Below, piece after piece: positions 12,022 to 20,713 of a DNA stretch of 64,000 nt (position 1 is its first letter; the number at the start of each line of letters is the position of its first letter). The stretch is from Bdellovibrionales bacterium GWA1_52_35. GTDB lineage: Bacteria > Bdellovibrionota > UBA1018. The translations under genes were made by a program, and so were the position numbers. The notes below the pieces were generated by a model, which did no database searches, had not been told where the DNA came from, and was given only the letters and a program-made list of their open reading frames with translations. The stretch lies in the NCBI GenBank assembly GCA_001769805.1, contig MEPO01000004.1, positions 1-64,000 of the forward strand, in the 5' to 3' direction.

Positions 12022-12098
12022 TGGCAGGGCAGGAGGGATTCGAACCCACAACCCGCGGATTTGGAATCCGCTGCTCTAGCCGTTGGAGCTACTGCCCT
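12022..12098 (-). tRNA. tRNA-Trp (CCA)
   Basis: Cloverleaf on the minus strand with acceptor AGGGCAG/CTGCCCT, D-stem GCTC/GAGC, anticodon CCA in loop TTCCAAA, T-loop TTCGAAT, discriminator G and encoded CCA. The T-stem has one T-T mismatch. It sits between rpmG and secE, a position common in bacteria. Confidence 0.96.
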
Positions 12099-12111
12099 AC
12101 TACAAATCAAC

Positions 12112-12261
12112 TTATTTGCCTTCTTTATGCGGCGTATGTTTACGGCAAAATTTGCAATACTTTTTGAATTCGAGCTTATCCGTAGTCTTCTGTTTATTCT
12201 TGGTGGTCGAGTAATTCTTACGTTTGCACTCGGTACAATCCAAACTCACTATAACTCGCAT
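12112..12261 (-). CDS. rpmG: 50S ribosomal protein L33
   Basis: A 49-residue large-subunit protein, read from the minus strand: [20 protein letters not shown], then K-rich sequence, then [16 protein letters not shown]. The two Cys pairs (CTEC and CKFC) mark the zinc-binding (C+) form of L33. The start is supported by GAGGAA six bases upstream. It lies after the tuf terminator and 13 bp before tRNA-Trp. Confidence 0.96.
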   Translation of the reverse strand: MRVIVSLDCTECKRKNYSTTKNKQKTTDKLEFKKYCKFCRKHTPHKEGK

Positions 12262-12272
12262 GATACTTCCTC

Positions 12273-12298
12273 AAAAACGCCCTGACTTATGTCAGGGC
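12273..12298 (-). terminator. Rho-independent terminator between tuf and rpmG
   Basis: On the minus strand an 8-bp perfect stem GCCCTGAC/GTCAGGGC with a four-base loop is followed by G and five T residues. Its T-run abuts the rpmG ribosome-binding region, so rpmG is either expressed by read-through or has a promoter overlapping this hairpin. Confidence 0.85.
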
Positions 12299-12361
12299 AG
12301 AAGCTCCAAACGGGGAGAGCCGGCAGGCGGCCCTCCCCTGAAGGAAGCTCTATTTCCAACG

Positions 12362-13552
<1,191 letters not shown>

Positions 13553-13615
13553 TGTTACTAAGCCTCCGCTGTTTGGTTAGGTTTTCCCGGAACCTAAGAC
13601 CGGTTATTAAAAAAA

Positions 13616-13692
13616 TGGAGCTCTTGTCGGGATTTGAACCCGAGACCTCTCCCTTACCAAGGGAGTGCTCTAGCCAACTGAGCTACAAGAGC
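13616..13692 (-). tRNA. tRNA-Thr (GGU)
   Basis: Complete cloverleaf on the minus strand: acceptor GCTCTTG/CAAGAGC, anticodon stem CTCCC/GGGAG with anticodon GGT, T-loop TTCAAAT, discriminator T, encoded CCA. It is the last tRNA before tuf, corresponding to E. coli thrT. Confidence 0.96.
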
Positions 13693-13756
13693 GCAAATTA
13701 CTACACTACCAAAATCGCTTCCTGCGATTTCCACTCTTTCGCGATTTGCAAAAAAA

Positions 13757-13833
13757 TGGAGCGGGAAAAGGGTCTCGAACCCTCAACCCTCGGCTTGGAA
13801 AGCCGATGCTCTAGCCAATTGAGCTATTCCCGC
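13757..13833 (-). tRNA. tRNA-Gly (UCC)
   Basis: Complete cloverleaf on the minus strand: acceptor GCGGGAA/TTCCCGC, anticodon stem TCGGC/GCCGA with anticodon TCC, T-loop TTCGAGA, encoded CCA. It occupies the glyT position of the E. coli tufB operon. Confidence 0.96.
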
Positions 13834-13926
13834 CCACATAAAGCTAAGATTTGATCCAACACTTACTAATCGAATTTGCTGCTTTTTGGCATCAAATTCG
13901 TCATTCTTCTGCATCCTGCAAAAAAA

Positions 13927-14012
13927 TGGTGGAGAGAGAAGGATTCGAACCTTCGAAGACATACGCCGTCAGATTTACAGTCTGATCCCTTTGGCCACTT
14001 GGGTATCTCTCC
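13927..14012 (-). tRNA. tRNA-Tyr (GUA)
   Basis: Class II tRNA of 86 bases on the minus strand with acceptor GGAGAGA/TCTCTCC, anticodon GTA, a long variable arm, T-loop TTCGAAT and encoded CCA. It occupies the tyrU position of the E. coli tufB operon. Confidence 0.96.
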
Positions 14013-14057
14013 AACCCAGAAAAGTGAATCAAATTCCAACACAGGCCACTTTTGAAA

Positions 14058-14133
14058 TGGAGCTGGAGAAGGGACTCGAACCCACGACCTGCGGTTTACA
14101 AAACCGCTGCTCTACCAACTGAGCTACTCCAGC
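14058..14133 (-). tRNA. tRNA-Thr (UGU)
   Basis: Complete cloverleaf on the minus strand: acceptor GCTGGAG/CTCCAGC, anticodon stem GCGGT/ACCGC with anticodon TGT, T-loop TTCGAGT, encoded CCA. First gene of the tRNA-tuf operon, corresponding to thrU. Confidence 0.96.
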
Positions 14134-14354
14134 CCAATATGTGCTTTCGTCCTACCCCGGCTACCCCGGCTGGCGACCTGCCCAAGTTTTCCAAGGACAA
14201 ACCAGCCCATACCGACAAAAACTGCCAGTGTTAGACTCGCGAAAATTCCATCCTTTAAACAAAATGTCAACTGACAATAATAACTTGTGTTTAGTTTCTT
14301 CCAAATTGAAGATCCTGTTGACATCAGAACCGGGCGGCTAGAATATCAAACCCT
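14134..14354. promoter_or_regulatory. Divergent promoter region: tRNA-tuf operon and exported protein gene
   Basis: For the plus strand, TTGACA (14318-14323) and TAGAAT (14339-14344) are separated by 15 bp. The transcript would start near 14351, only a few bases before the ATG at 14355, and no ribosome-binding site is visible. For the minus strand, a TTGACA lies at 14270-14265, but no clear -10 element follows at a normal distance. A 9-bp direct repeat (CTACCCCGG twice) lies near 14153-14170. The minus-strand promoter must exist here but is not resolved. Confidence 0.5.
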
Positions 14355-14993
14355 ATGAAATCAAATACTTCCAATTTTTTTATCATTGCAATTGCACTTT
14401 GCTTAATTTCCGGCCCGCAGGCCCTATCCCGTGAGAAAGCCAGGAATAAAGCTCAAGAAGCCGGCAAGACCGCCAGTGCATCTGCCGAAACGGCGCCCGC
14501 TACTCCTTCTGAACCAAAAAGAATGGCTGTTGGCCTAGCCTCTTCTGATCAATTAACCCGCGCATCTTCGCTGACCGGAATCATAGAACTGGACAGCAAA
14601 AATCTGATCCAAGGCTATTTAGCCATACCAGGCAGCAGTCCCTTACAATTTTCGCTCGCCGGTATTTACAAGCACACGGTAATTGAGCAGGGAACTGCGG
14701 GATTACATGTCGGTGGCGGACTTGCTTTCGGAATTGCGCCTAAATCGGCTGCAGTTCTGGTAGGTGATGCTGTTGCGGAGGCTTTCGGAGGAGCAGCAGG
14801 AAGCGACTCCACAACGGCCTTCTTCGTGCGCCTAGGTGGAGTCGGCGGCATTCACCTTCCATTCCCTGGAACTTCAAACGTGATGATCCACCTGGATGCC
14901 GGCCCCGTGCTGAATCTTCAGAGTGACGCAAATGACTTCAATATAGGCGCATTTTCAGGACTTCTGGGAGCCAGCGTCGTTTATTATTTATAG
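14355..14993 (+). CDS. Exported protein, possibly an outer-membrane barrel
   Basis: A 212-residue protein of no recognised family. Residues 1-24 look like a signal peptide (hydrophobic FFIIAIALCLISG, then QALS). Residues 25-55 are Ala/Lys/Pro-rich and low in complexity. From about residue 70 on it alternates hydrophobic and Gly-rich stretches (HVGGGLAFGIAP, VRLGGVGGIHLPFPG, IGAFSGLLGASVVYYL), and it ends in aromatic residues. This suggests a small beta-barrel or periplasmic beta-rich protein. A promoter-like pair immediately upstream leaves almost no leader. It stands alone, convergent with the rRNA methyltransferase gene. Confidence 0.75.
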   Translation: MKSNTSNFFIIAIALCLISGPQALSREKARNKAQEAGKTASASAETAPATPSEPKRMAVGLASSDQLTRASSLTGIIELDSKNLIQGYLAIPGSSPLQFSLAGIYKHTVIEQGTAGLHVGGGLAFGIAPKSAAVLVGDAVAEAFGGAAGSDSTTAFFVRLGGVGGIHLPFPGTSNVMIHLDAGPVLNLQSDANDFNIGAFSGLLGASVVYYL

Positions 14994-15008
14994 CGGATTC
15001 TGACAATA

Positions 15009-15776
15009 TCAGCTGAGTTGGGAAATCATAATTCCAGCAGCGACTGAGACATTCAAAGAAGTCACTTTGCCCTGACACGGAATACTGCAGAGCACATCGC
15101 AGGATTCCTCTGTCAGTCGCCGCATTCCCTTTTCTTCATTCCCGAGGACCAGAAGCCAGGGACGGTCTTTTTCGATTTTTTTAATCGAATCTTTCGAATG
15201 TTCGGAGCTGCCCAGAATCCAGAGACCCGCGTCTTTTGCGATTTCAAAACCGCGCTGTAAATTCGTCTGAAGCGTGAACGGCACGTGCTCCACGCCTCCG
15301 CACGAAACGTCGTAGACCACGGACGTCAAAGGGGCCGAACGTTCCTGGGTCAATAGAATTCCCTGTACGCCGAAAAACGCGGCCGCTCTGAAAATCGCAC
15401 CTACATTATGTGGATCCGTGAGGCAATCCAGCGCAAGCCAGAGACCTTTTCCGTCTTTACGCTCTCTCGCGCCCGAGAAAAGTTCCTCGGCACTGATCCC
15501 CTGCTTCTCACGAATCGTCGCTTCGATCGTTCCTTCCCGTCCGCCCGCACCGGACTCGTCTTTGAAGTTCTGCTGGAAGTTACCTGGGCGCTCCTTCCTG
15601 GGGGCCGCCTCATGGACCGGGACTTTCTGCGCCCGTGCCAGGCGAATGACTTCACCCCAAGCGTCGCCAGAAGTATTTTTACCGGAACTGCGGGGCACCT
15701 GAATGCTGATAATATCACGGGGTCGCTGAGCGAGCGTTGCGAGGACACTGTGGGGATTTTTTACAATAATTGGCAC
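15009..15776 (-). CDS. SpoU/TrmH-family rRNA 2'-O-methyltransferase (RlmB-like)
   Basis: A SAM-dependent RNA ribose methyltransferase of the knotted SPOUT class, 255 residues. The N-terminal part (about 1-100) fits the RNA-binding substrate domain of RlmB. The catalytic domain shows all three SpoU motifs: LDCLTDPHNVGAIFRAA (motif 1 with the conserved Asn and Arg), LLVLGNEEKGMRRL (motif 2) and SLNVSVAAGI (motif 3, the knot). The closest known role is methylation of G2251 in 23S rRNA. RlmB is the best guess, but other TrmH paralogues cannot be excluded. It converges with the exported-protein gene, leaving 15 bp between stops. Confidence 0.88.
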   Translation of the reverse strand: MPIIVKNPHSVLATLAQRPRDIISIQVPRSSGKNTSGDAWGEVIRLARAQKVPVHEAAPRKERPGNFQQNFKDESGAGGREGTIEATIREKQGISAEELFSGARERKDGKGLWLALDCLTDPHNVGAIFRAAAFFGVQGILLTQERSAPLTSVVYDVSCGGVEHVPFTLQTNLQRGFEIAKDAGLWILGSSEHSKDSIKKIEKDRPWLLVLGNEEKGMRRLTEESCDVLCSIPCQGKVTSLNVSVAAGIMISQLS

Positions 15777-15858
15777 GGGAACTTCTCCAAGCAGGGAATA
15801 TTTTTAGAGCCTACGCATACGCTGAAACTGCCCTGGGGGAAAGCCCTTTTACAAACCT

Positions 15859-17004
15859 TTAATCTTCGAGGTAAAGCTTGCGTGGAATCCAGTAGATCGC
15901 ATTCATCGCGTTTTTTTCCACCAGGCGCATGACCGTCGGGGTGATGATCAGTTTGGCGATTCCGCCTTTTTTACACGCGTCAAAAAGTGCCCGGTGGGCG
16001 TCGTTCAACAAGTATTGATCCGCCATAAAGCCGACTCCGGAGCGAAGAACGAGGCTTCCCCAATTGTAAGTTCCCTGTTTGCTCATGCGCTTTTTGCATT
16101 CTTCGAACTTTTTTTCCTCTTCCGGGCTCAGCTTGCGCGCGGCAGCCACGCCTCCGGCAGCTACCGCGTGATTGATCCCGCTTTGCGTGCCGACATGAAC
16201 AGCTCCGAGGCTCAAACGACTGGAGAATAACTTCAGGCTGGATGCCCCATCCAGAACCAGTTTGCGGCTCAGCAGGGCGGAGGTAGGGCTTCTGACGGCC
16301 ATTCCCAGATAATCAGCCGCAGCCATTTCCCAATCACATACATTGTCCAGAGGGTTAAAGGCAGTCTCCCACATCGCGAAATTGATATTTCCTGATGACC
16401 AGCTGGTTTTGACGAAGCTCTCACCTGCATGCTCCTTGTTTGAAAAATCAAGGCAGCTGATCACCTTTTCATAGGAGTTATTTGGATCGAGAGATTTGCT
16501 CAGATTGATTTCAGGAAATTCCTTTTGGACAAAGGCAATCGCATCCTTTTTGCCTTCTTCGCTACCGTCGAGCTTGTAACGACTTTGGAGCGAAAACGAT
16601 CGGGATTCTGGCGCATAGACAAGATCACCGGCTTCCTGGACGATAAATTTCTGAAGCGGCTTACCGTCGTCTGATTTTTCGCCTTTGATCAGATTTTCAA
16701 TGATCCACAGAGCATCTTCCGGAATATCACTCCGGCCTTCAAAAACATGCACAGCGCCCGAAGAATCGACAATATAGCTGTATTGTTTGCCGCCTTTCTG
16801 CACTGCTTTGAGGATTTTTCGGTCAAGCACCTGGAGCGGATGCCGCTCAGTAACCGTACGGGTAACGAGCGGATAGGGAAACGCGAACTTCATCATCTCC
16901 TGCTGAACACAGAGTGCTTCACCACTCGCCCAGGCGCCCAAAGGATTAGACAACGCAGCAGCAATGATGCTCAACCAAAAGGCTGCGATTCCTGGAGCTT
17001 TCAT
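15859..17004 (-). CDS. Exported protein of unknown function
   Basis: A 381-residue protein not recognised as any family. Residues 1-27 form a clear signal peptide (AAFWLSIIAAALSNPLGAWA, likely cut after AWA). The mature part has no membrane segment except a weakly hydrophobic Ala/Gly stretch (GINHAVAAGGVAAARKLS, near residue 285). Several Cys (ALCVQQ, VISCLDF, NVCDWEMAAADYLG, KFEECKKRM, FDACKKGG) could form disulfides in the periplasm. It starts 12 bp after the pyrF stop and may be read with pyrF and proS. No catalytic motif could be assigned. Confidence 0.8.
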   Translation of the reverse strand: MKAPGIAAFWLSIIAAALSNPLGAWASGEALCVQQEMMKFAFPYPLVTRTVTERHPLQVLDRKILKAVQKGGKQYSYIVDSSGAVHVFEGRSDIPEDALWIIENLIKGEKSDDGKPLQKFIVQEAGDLVYAPESRSFSLQSRYKLDGSEEGKKDAIAFVQKEFPEINLSKSLDPNNSYEKVISCLDFSNKEHAGESFVKTSWSSGNINFAMWETAFNPLDNVCDWEMAAADYLGMAVRSPTSALLSRKLVLDGASSLKLFSSRLSLGAVHVGTQSGINHAVAAGGVAAARKLSPEEEKKFEECKKRMSKQGTYNWGSLVLRSGVGFMADQYLLNDAHRALFDACKKGGIAKLIITPTVMRLVEKNAMNAIYWIPRKLYLED

Positions 17005-17016
17005 GCTTATTACGGC

Positions 17017-17760
17017 CTAACCGTAAGCCGAGGTCGAGGATTGAGGCGAAAGCTCTTTTAATACGCTTTCGACGACCGCACGAGGATCCTTCGCCTGCAA
17101 AATGGGCCGACCCATGACAATGGCGCTGGCTCCAGCCCCATGCGCCTGGGAGGGAGTCATGATCCGCGCCTGATCGTCCGCCGACATTCCTTCCGGTCGA
17201 ATCCCGGGTACCACTGTATAAAGAGACGGATATTGTCTGCGAATCGATGGCAGCTCGAGCGACGAACAAACGACGCCATCAGCTCCCCAGGCGACGGCAT
17301 GTTCGACCAGACCCTCAACCGATTCCAGAGTATCCACCGCGTGCCCGGTCAAAGCCTTGGTCACCTCAGCCCAACGAACGTCGTCAAAGGAAGTAAGAAC
17401 GCTGACGCCCAGGATCTTCGGACGCAATTCCGAAATGGCCGCGAGTTCGTCCGCAACAGCGCGTACCATCGAACTTCCACCGGAAAGATGAACCGTAAAC
17501 ATTTCGACATGTAAAAGGGCGACCTGTGCCGCTGCCCGGGCCACCGTATTTGGAATATCGTGAAATTTCAGATCCAGGAAAATACGCTTCTTCTGATGAA
17601 CAAGCTCACGGACAAAATCAGGCCCGCCTGCCATGAATAACTCAAAACCCACTTTGTAAATGACAGGCAATTCGCCCAGAAGCTTGATCATCCCAAAAGC
17701 TCGCTCAGGTTTGGGATAATCAAGAGCTACAATCAACTCAGTCGGGGTGTGGTTGTTCAC
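17017..17760 (-). CDS. pyrF: Orotidine 5'-phosphate decarboxylase
   Basis: Last step of UMP synthesis, OMP to UMP and CO2, 247 residues from the GTG at 17760. The catalytic DxKxxDI signature appears as LDLKFHDIPNTV. The phosphate-binding segment is VVPGIRPEGM, and GADGVVCSSLE precedes it. An ATG 27 bp upstream (MILSSEGAA) is possible, but AGGAG lies about 6 bases before the GTG on the minus strand, and the ATG has no well-spaced site. It follows proS closely. The pyrimidine gene pyrD is about 7.5 kb away, so the pathway is dispersed. Confidence 0.96.
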   Translation of the reverse strand: MNNHTPTELIVALDYPKPERAFGMIKLLGELPVIYKVGFELFMAGGPDFVRELVHQKKRIFLDLKFHDIPNTVARAAAQVALLHVEMFTVHLSGGSSMVRAVADELAAISELRPKILGVSVLTSFDDVRWAEVTKALTGHAVDTLESVEGLVEHAVAWGADGVVCSSLELPSIRRQYPSLYTVVPGIRPEGMSADDQARIMTPSQAHGAGASAIVMGRPILQAKDPRAVVESVLKELSPQSSTSAYG

Positions 17761-17790
17761 GGCCGCTCCTTCACTGGACAATATCATGCC

Positions 17791-19257
17791 TCAATACGCT
17801 CTAGCAAAAATCGCGCGCACTCCTGGGTTTTGGGTGCCACAAACCATGCATCCCGTTTCGGAATAGGGGTTGAACTCCTGATCCAGAGGTAAACAGCGGA
17901 TCGTAGCCTTGGTGTCATCCTTCACTTTGGCTTCGCAATCCTTGCTCCGGCACCAGGGTGCGACAAAGAACCCGCCCTCTTCGATTTTGGCTTTGAATTC
18001 ATCGTAAGAACTCACGCGTTGAGTGCTTGCATCACGATAAGCACGAGCTTTTTCGAGGAGGTCCTTCTGCATCGTGGAAAGCATTTCAATGGCCCGAGCG
18101 GGTGCAACATCGAGGCTGATGAATTCCTTTTTTCCTTCATCACGGCGGGTCATGACGACCTGGTTTTTCTCCAGATCCCTTGGGCCTACTTCGATGCGTA
18201 CTGGCGTGCCAATTAATTCGTACTCAAAAAATTTCCAGCCAGGCTGCTTCGTCTCGTCCTTATCAACCATGATACCGACTTCATAGGGCAGCGTCGATTT
18301 GGAGGCGGCATCCCGAATGGATTGCGCAATTTTATCGCAAGCTTCCAGAACCTGGGGCTTGGTAGCCGCATTGCCCATGATCGGTACGATAACGACATGC
18401 GTGCTGGCCAGACGCGGTGGGAGTACCAGGCCTTTATCATCGGAATGAGTCATGATCATCCCGCCGATCAGCCGAGTTGAAACTCCCCAGCTCGTCTGAT
18501 GAACGAGCTTCTGCTTGCCATCCTTGTCGAGGAATTTGGTCTCAAAGGCCTGTGCGAAATTGGTGGAGAGATTATGCGATGTACCAGCCTGGAGGGCCTT
18601 CTTGTCCTGCATCATTGCTTCGATCGAATAGGTCCGAAGGGCGCCCGCAAACTTTTCGCTATCACTCTTGAGGCCCGGAATCACTGGCATCGCTAATATC
18701 TCTTCGGCGAAATCCCTGTAAACACCCAACATGAGGCGGGTATTGGCTTCAGCCTCTTCCGGCGTTGCATGACAGGTATGCCCTTCCTGCCAGAGGAATT
18801 CCGTGGTCCGAAGGAAGAGGCGGGTACGCATTTCCCAGCGTACGACGTTGGCCCATTGGTTGATGAGCATGGGGAGGTCGCGATAGGACTGGATCCATTT
18901 TGCAAACATGCTGTTGATGATTGTTTCGGAGGTGGGACGCACGACGAGCTTCTCTTCAAGTTCCTTGCCGCCGGCATAAGTCACGACCGCACATTGCGGG
19001 GCGAATCCCTCGACGTGCTCGGCTTCTTTTTTCAAAAAGCTTTCGGGAATGAAAAGCGGAAAATAGGCATTCCGAGTTCCCGTTTTCTTGATCCGGGTAT
19101 TGAGATCCTGCTGGATATTTTCCCAGATGGAATACCCATTGGGGCGAATGACCATGCAGCCCTTGACAGGGCTGTAATCCGCCAGTTTTGCCTGGAGAAC
19201 GACATCGACGTACCATTGAGAGAAATCCTGAGAACGGGGAGTGATTTTTTCAGCCAT
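17791..19257 (-). CDS. proS: Prolyl-tRNA synthetase, archaeal/eukaryotic type
   Basis: Charges tRNA-Pro, 488 residues from [20 protein letters not shown]. It has class II synthetase motifs (motif 2 with [22 protein letters not shown]) and lacks the large editing insertion of the common E. coli-type enzyme (about 570 residues). The anticodon-binding domain is followed by a C-terminal Cys-containing extension (CRSKDC, CLPLD, CMVCG) ending in Tyr, as in the archaeal-type (type 3) enzymes. A TTG start 12 codons upstream is possible. The ATG at 19257 is preferred because it begins at the conserved core, although no clear ribosome-binding site precedes it. Confidence 0.96.
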   Translation of the reverse strand: MAEKITPRSQDFSQWYVDVVLQAKLADYSPVKGCMVIRPNGYSIWENIQQDLNTRIKKTGTRNAYFPLFIPESFLKKEAEHVEGFAPQCAVVTYAGGKELEEKLVVRPTSETIINSMFAKWIQSYRDLPMLINQWANVVRWEMRTRLFLRTTEFLWQEGHTCHATPEEAEANTRLMLGVYRDFAEEILAMPVIPGLKSDSEKFAGALRTYSIEAMMQDKKALQAGTSHNLSTNFAQAFETKFLDKDGKQKLVHQTSWGVSTRLIGGMIMTHSDDKGLVLPPRLASTHVVIVPIMGNAATKPQVLEACDKIAQSIRDAASKSTLPYEVGIMVDKDETKQPGWKFFEYELIGTPVRIEVGPRDLEKNQVVMTRRDEGKKEFISLDVAPARAIEMLSTMQKDLLEKARAYRDASTQRVSSYDEFKAKIEEGGFFVAPWCRSKDCEAKVKDDTKATIRCLPLDQEFNPYSETGCMVCGTQNPGVRAIFARAY

Positions 19258-19302
19258 GCTTGCAACATAGAACGAGAGCCCGTGCTCCTGCAAGAGGCTA
19301 AA

Positions 19303-20703
19303 CTACTCTGTTTCTATTCCAAAGGACTTGATCTTCTTGTGAAGATAGCTCCGTTCGATGCCGAGGACTTGAGCGGTTTTAGAGATATTCCAGTCGTTTT
19401 CCTTCAAGGACTTGAGAATGAACTCCTTCTCGAAATCATGACGGGCATCCTTCAGATTACGACTACCGGTGCCGCCATCATCCTCTTCAACGCGCTTTTT
19501 GGTAAAACCTTCCGGACCCAACACAATTTCGTCTTTCATGTTTGAGAGGACGTCCGCGGCGGAGATGTCCTGCCCCTGTTCCACATCTGGAGTGAGTATC
19601 AAAATGCGCTCGATCAGGTTCTTGAGCTCCCGGACATTTCCCGGCCAGCTGTAGGAAGTCAAAACATCGCGCGCTTCAGTACTCAGGCCCCGGGGGGTCT
19701 TGCCATGGACAATCGAGAACTCTTTTAAAAAATGGAGGGCCAGGATCGGAATATCGGCTTTGCGCTCCCGCAAGGGCGGCACCACAAAAGGGATGACGTT
19801 CAGGCGATAGTAAAGGTCCTCACGAAATGAGCCCTTTTGAATTTCCACTTTGAGATCTTTGTTCGTGGCCGCAACCACACGGACATCCACCGAAATCGTC
19901 TGGGTGCCTCCTACCCGCTCAAACTTCTGCTCTTGCAGAATACGCAGAATTTTCGCTTGAGTTTTCAGCGACATATCCGCAATTTCGTCCAGAAACAAAG
20001 TCCCTCCATGAGCCAGATCAAACTTGCCGCGACGAAGCTGGGTAGCACCGGTGAAGGCTCCTTTTTCGTGGCCGAAAAGCTCGCTTTCGATCAGCTCTTC
20101 CGGAATCGCGGCGCAATTCACCTCGACAAAAGGCTTGTGATATCTTGCAGAAAGCGCGTGGATCGTGTGGGCAATCACTTCCTTGCCGGTACCGTTCTCG
20201 CCAGTGATCAAAACCGAACCGGTGGAAGGCGCGACCCGCTTGATCAGGTCCTTGATCTGATTCATGGGCTGGCTTTCGCCTACCAAAATCCGGCTCTTGT
20301 CCGCGCGTTTCCTGAGCGCCTCGTTCTCGCGGGTCAGGTCCTGCACGCTGAACGCGTTTTGGAGGATCAGAAGGGTCTTTTCCAGGGAAAGAGGCTTCTC
20401 GATGAAATCAAAGGCACCGAGCTTGGTCGCTTTCACGGCCGTTTCGATAGTACCGTGTCCGGACATCATGATAACCAGTTGATTGGGAAATTCACGTTTG
20501 ATCTCCCGCAAGGTCTCCAGGCCATCCAGATCAGGCATCCAGATATCCAGGAGAATCACGTCGGGCCGCTCGGAGCGGATCACGTCAAGCGCCTCTTTAC
20601 CCCCGCTGGCACAGGCAACCCGGTATCCTTCATCGCCCAGAACACCGGTGAGCGAGCGCTGAATTGACTGTTCATCATCGACGATGAGTACCAAACGGGA
20701 CAT
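19303..20703 (-). CDS. Sigma-54-dependent response regulator, NtrX/NtrC family
   Basis: A transcription activator of sigma-54 promoters, 466 residues. The receiver domain (1-120) has the acidic pocket DD (9-10), the phosphorylated D53 in LLDIWMP and a Lys in [11 protein letters not shown]. The AAA+ domain (about 140-370) has Walker A GENGTGKE, the sigma-54 contact loop GAFTGA and Walker [15 protein letters not shown]-terminal Fis-type helix-turn-helix ([25 protein letters not shown]) binds DNA. It starts 10 bp after the NtrY-like kinase and is probably its partner, as in NtrYX pairs. The target genes are unknown. Confidence 0.95.
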   Translation of the reverse strand: MSRLVLIVDDEQSIQRSLTGVLGDEGYRVACASGGKEALDVIRSERPDVILLDIWMPDLDGLETLREIKREFPNQLVIMMSGHGTIETAVKATKLGAFDFIEKPLSLEKTLLILQNAFSVQDLTRENEALRKRADKSRILVGESQPMNQIKDLIKRVAPSTGSVLITGENGTGKEVIAHTIHALSARYHKPFVEVNCAAIPEELIESELFGHEKGAFTGATQLRRGKFDLAHGGTLFLDEIADMSLKTQAKILRILQEQKFERVGGTQTISVDVRVVAATNKDLKVEIQKGSFREDLYYRLNVIPFVVPPLRERKADIPILALHFLKEFSIVHGKTPRGLSTEARDVLTSYSWPGNVRELKNLIERILILTPDVEQGQDISAADVLSNMKDEIVLGPEGFTKKRVEEDDGGTGSRNLKDARHDFEKEFILKSLKENDWNISKTAQVLGIERSYLHKKIKSFGIETE

Positions 20704-20713
20704 AAGGCCTCTC

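Noticed and set aside
13561-14133. tRNA cluster spacers as a CRISPR-like repeat pattern
   Set aside because: The similarity comes from shared tRNA T-arm sequences and encoded CCA ends; there are no constant repeats with regular spacers.
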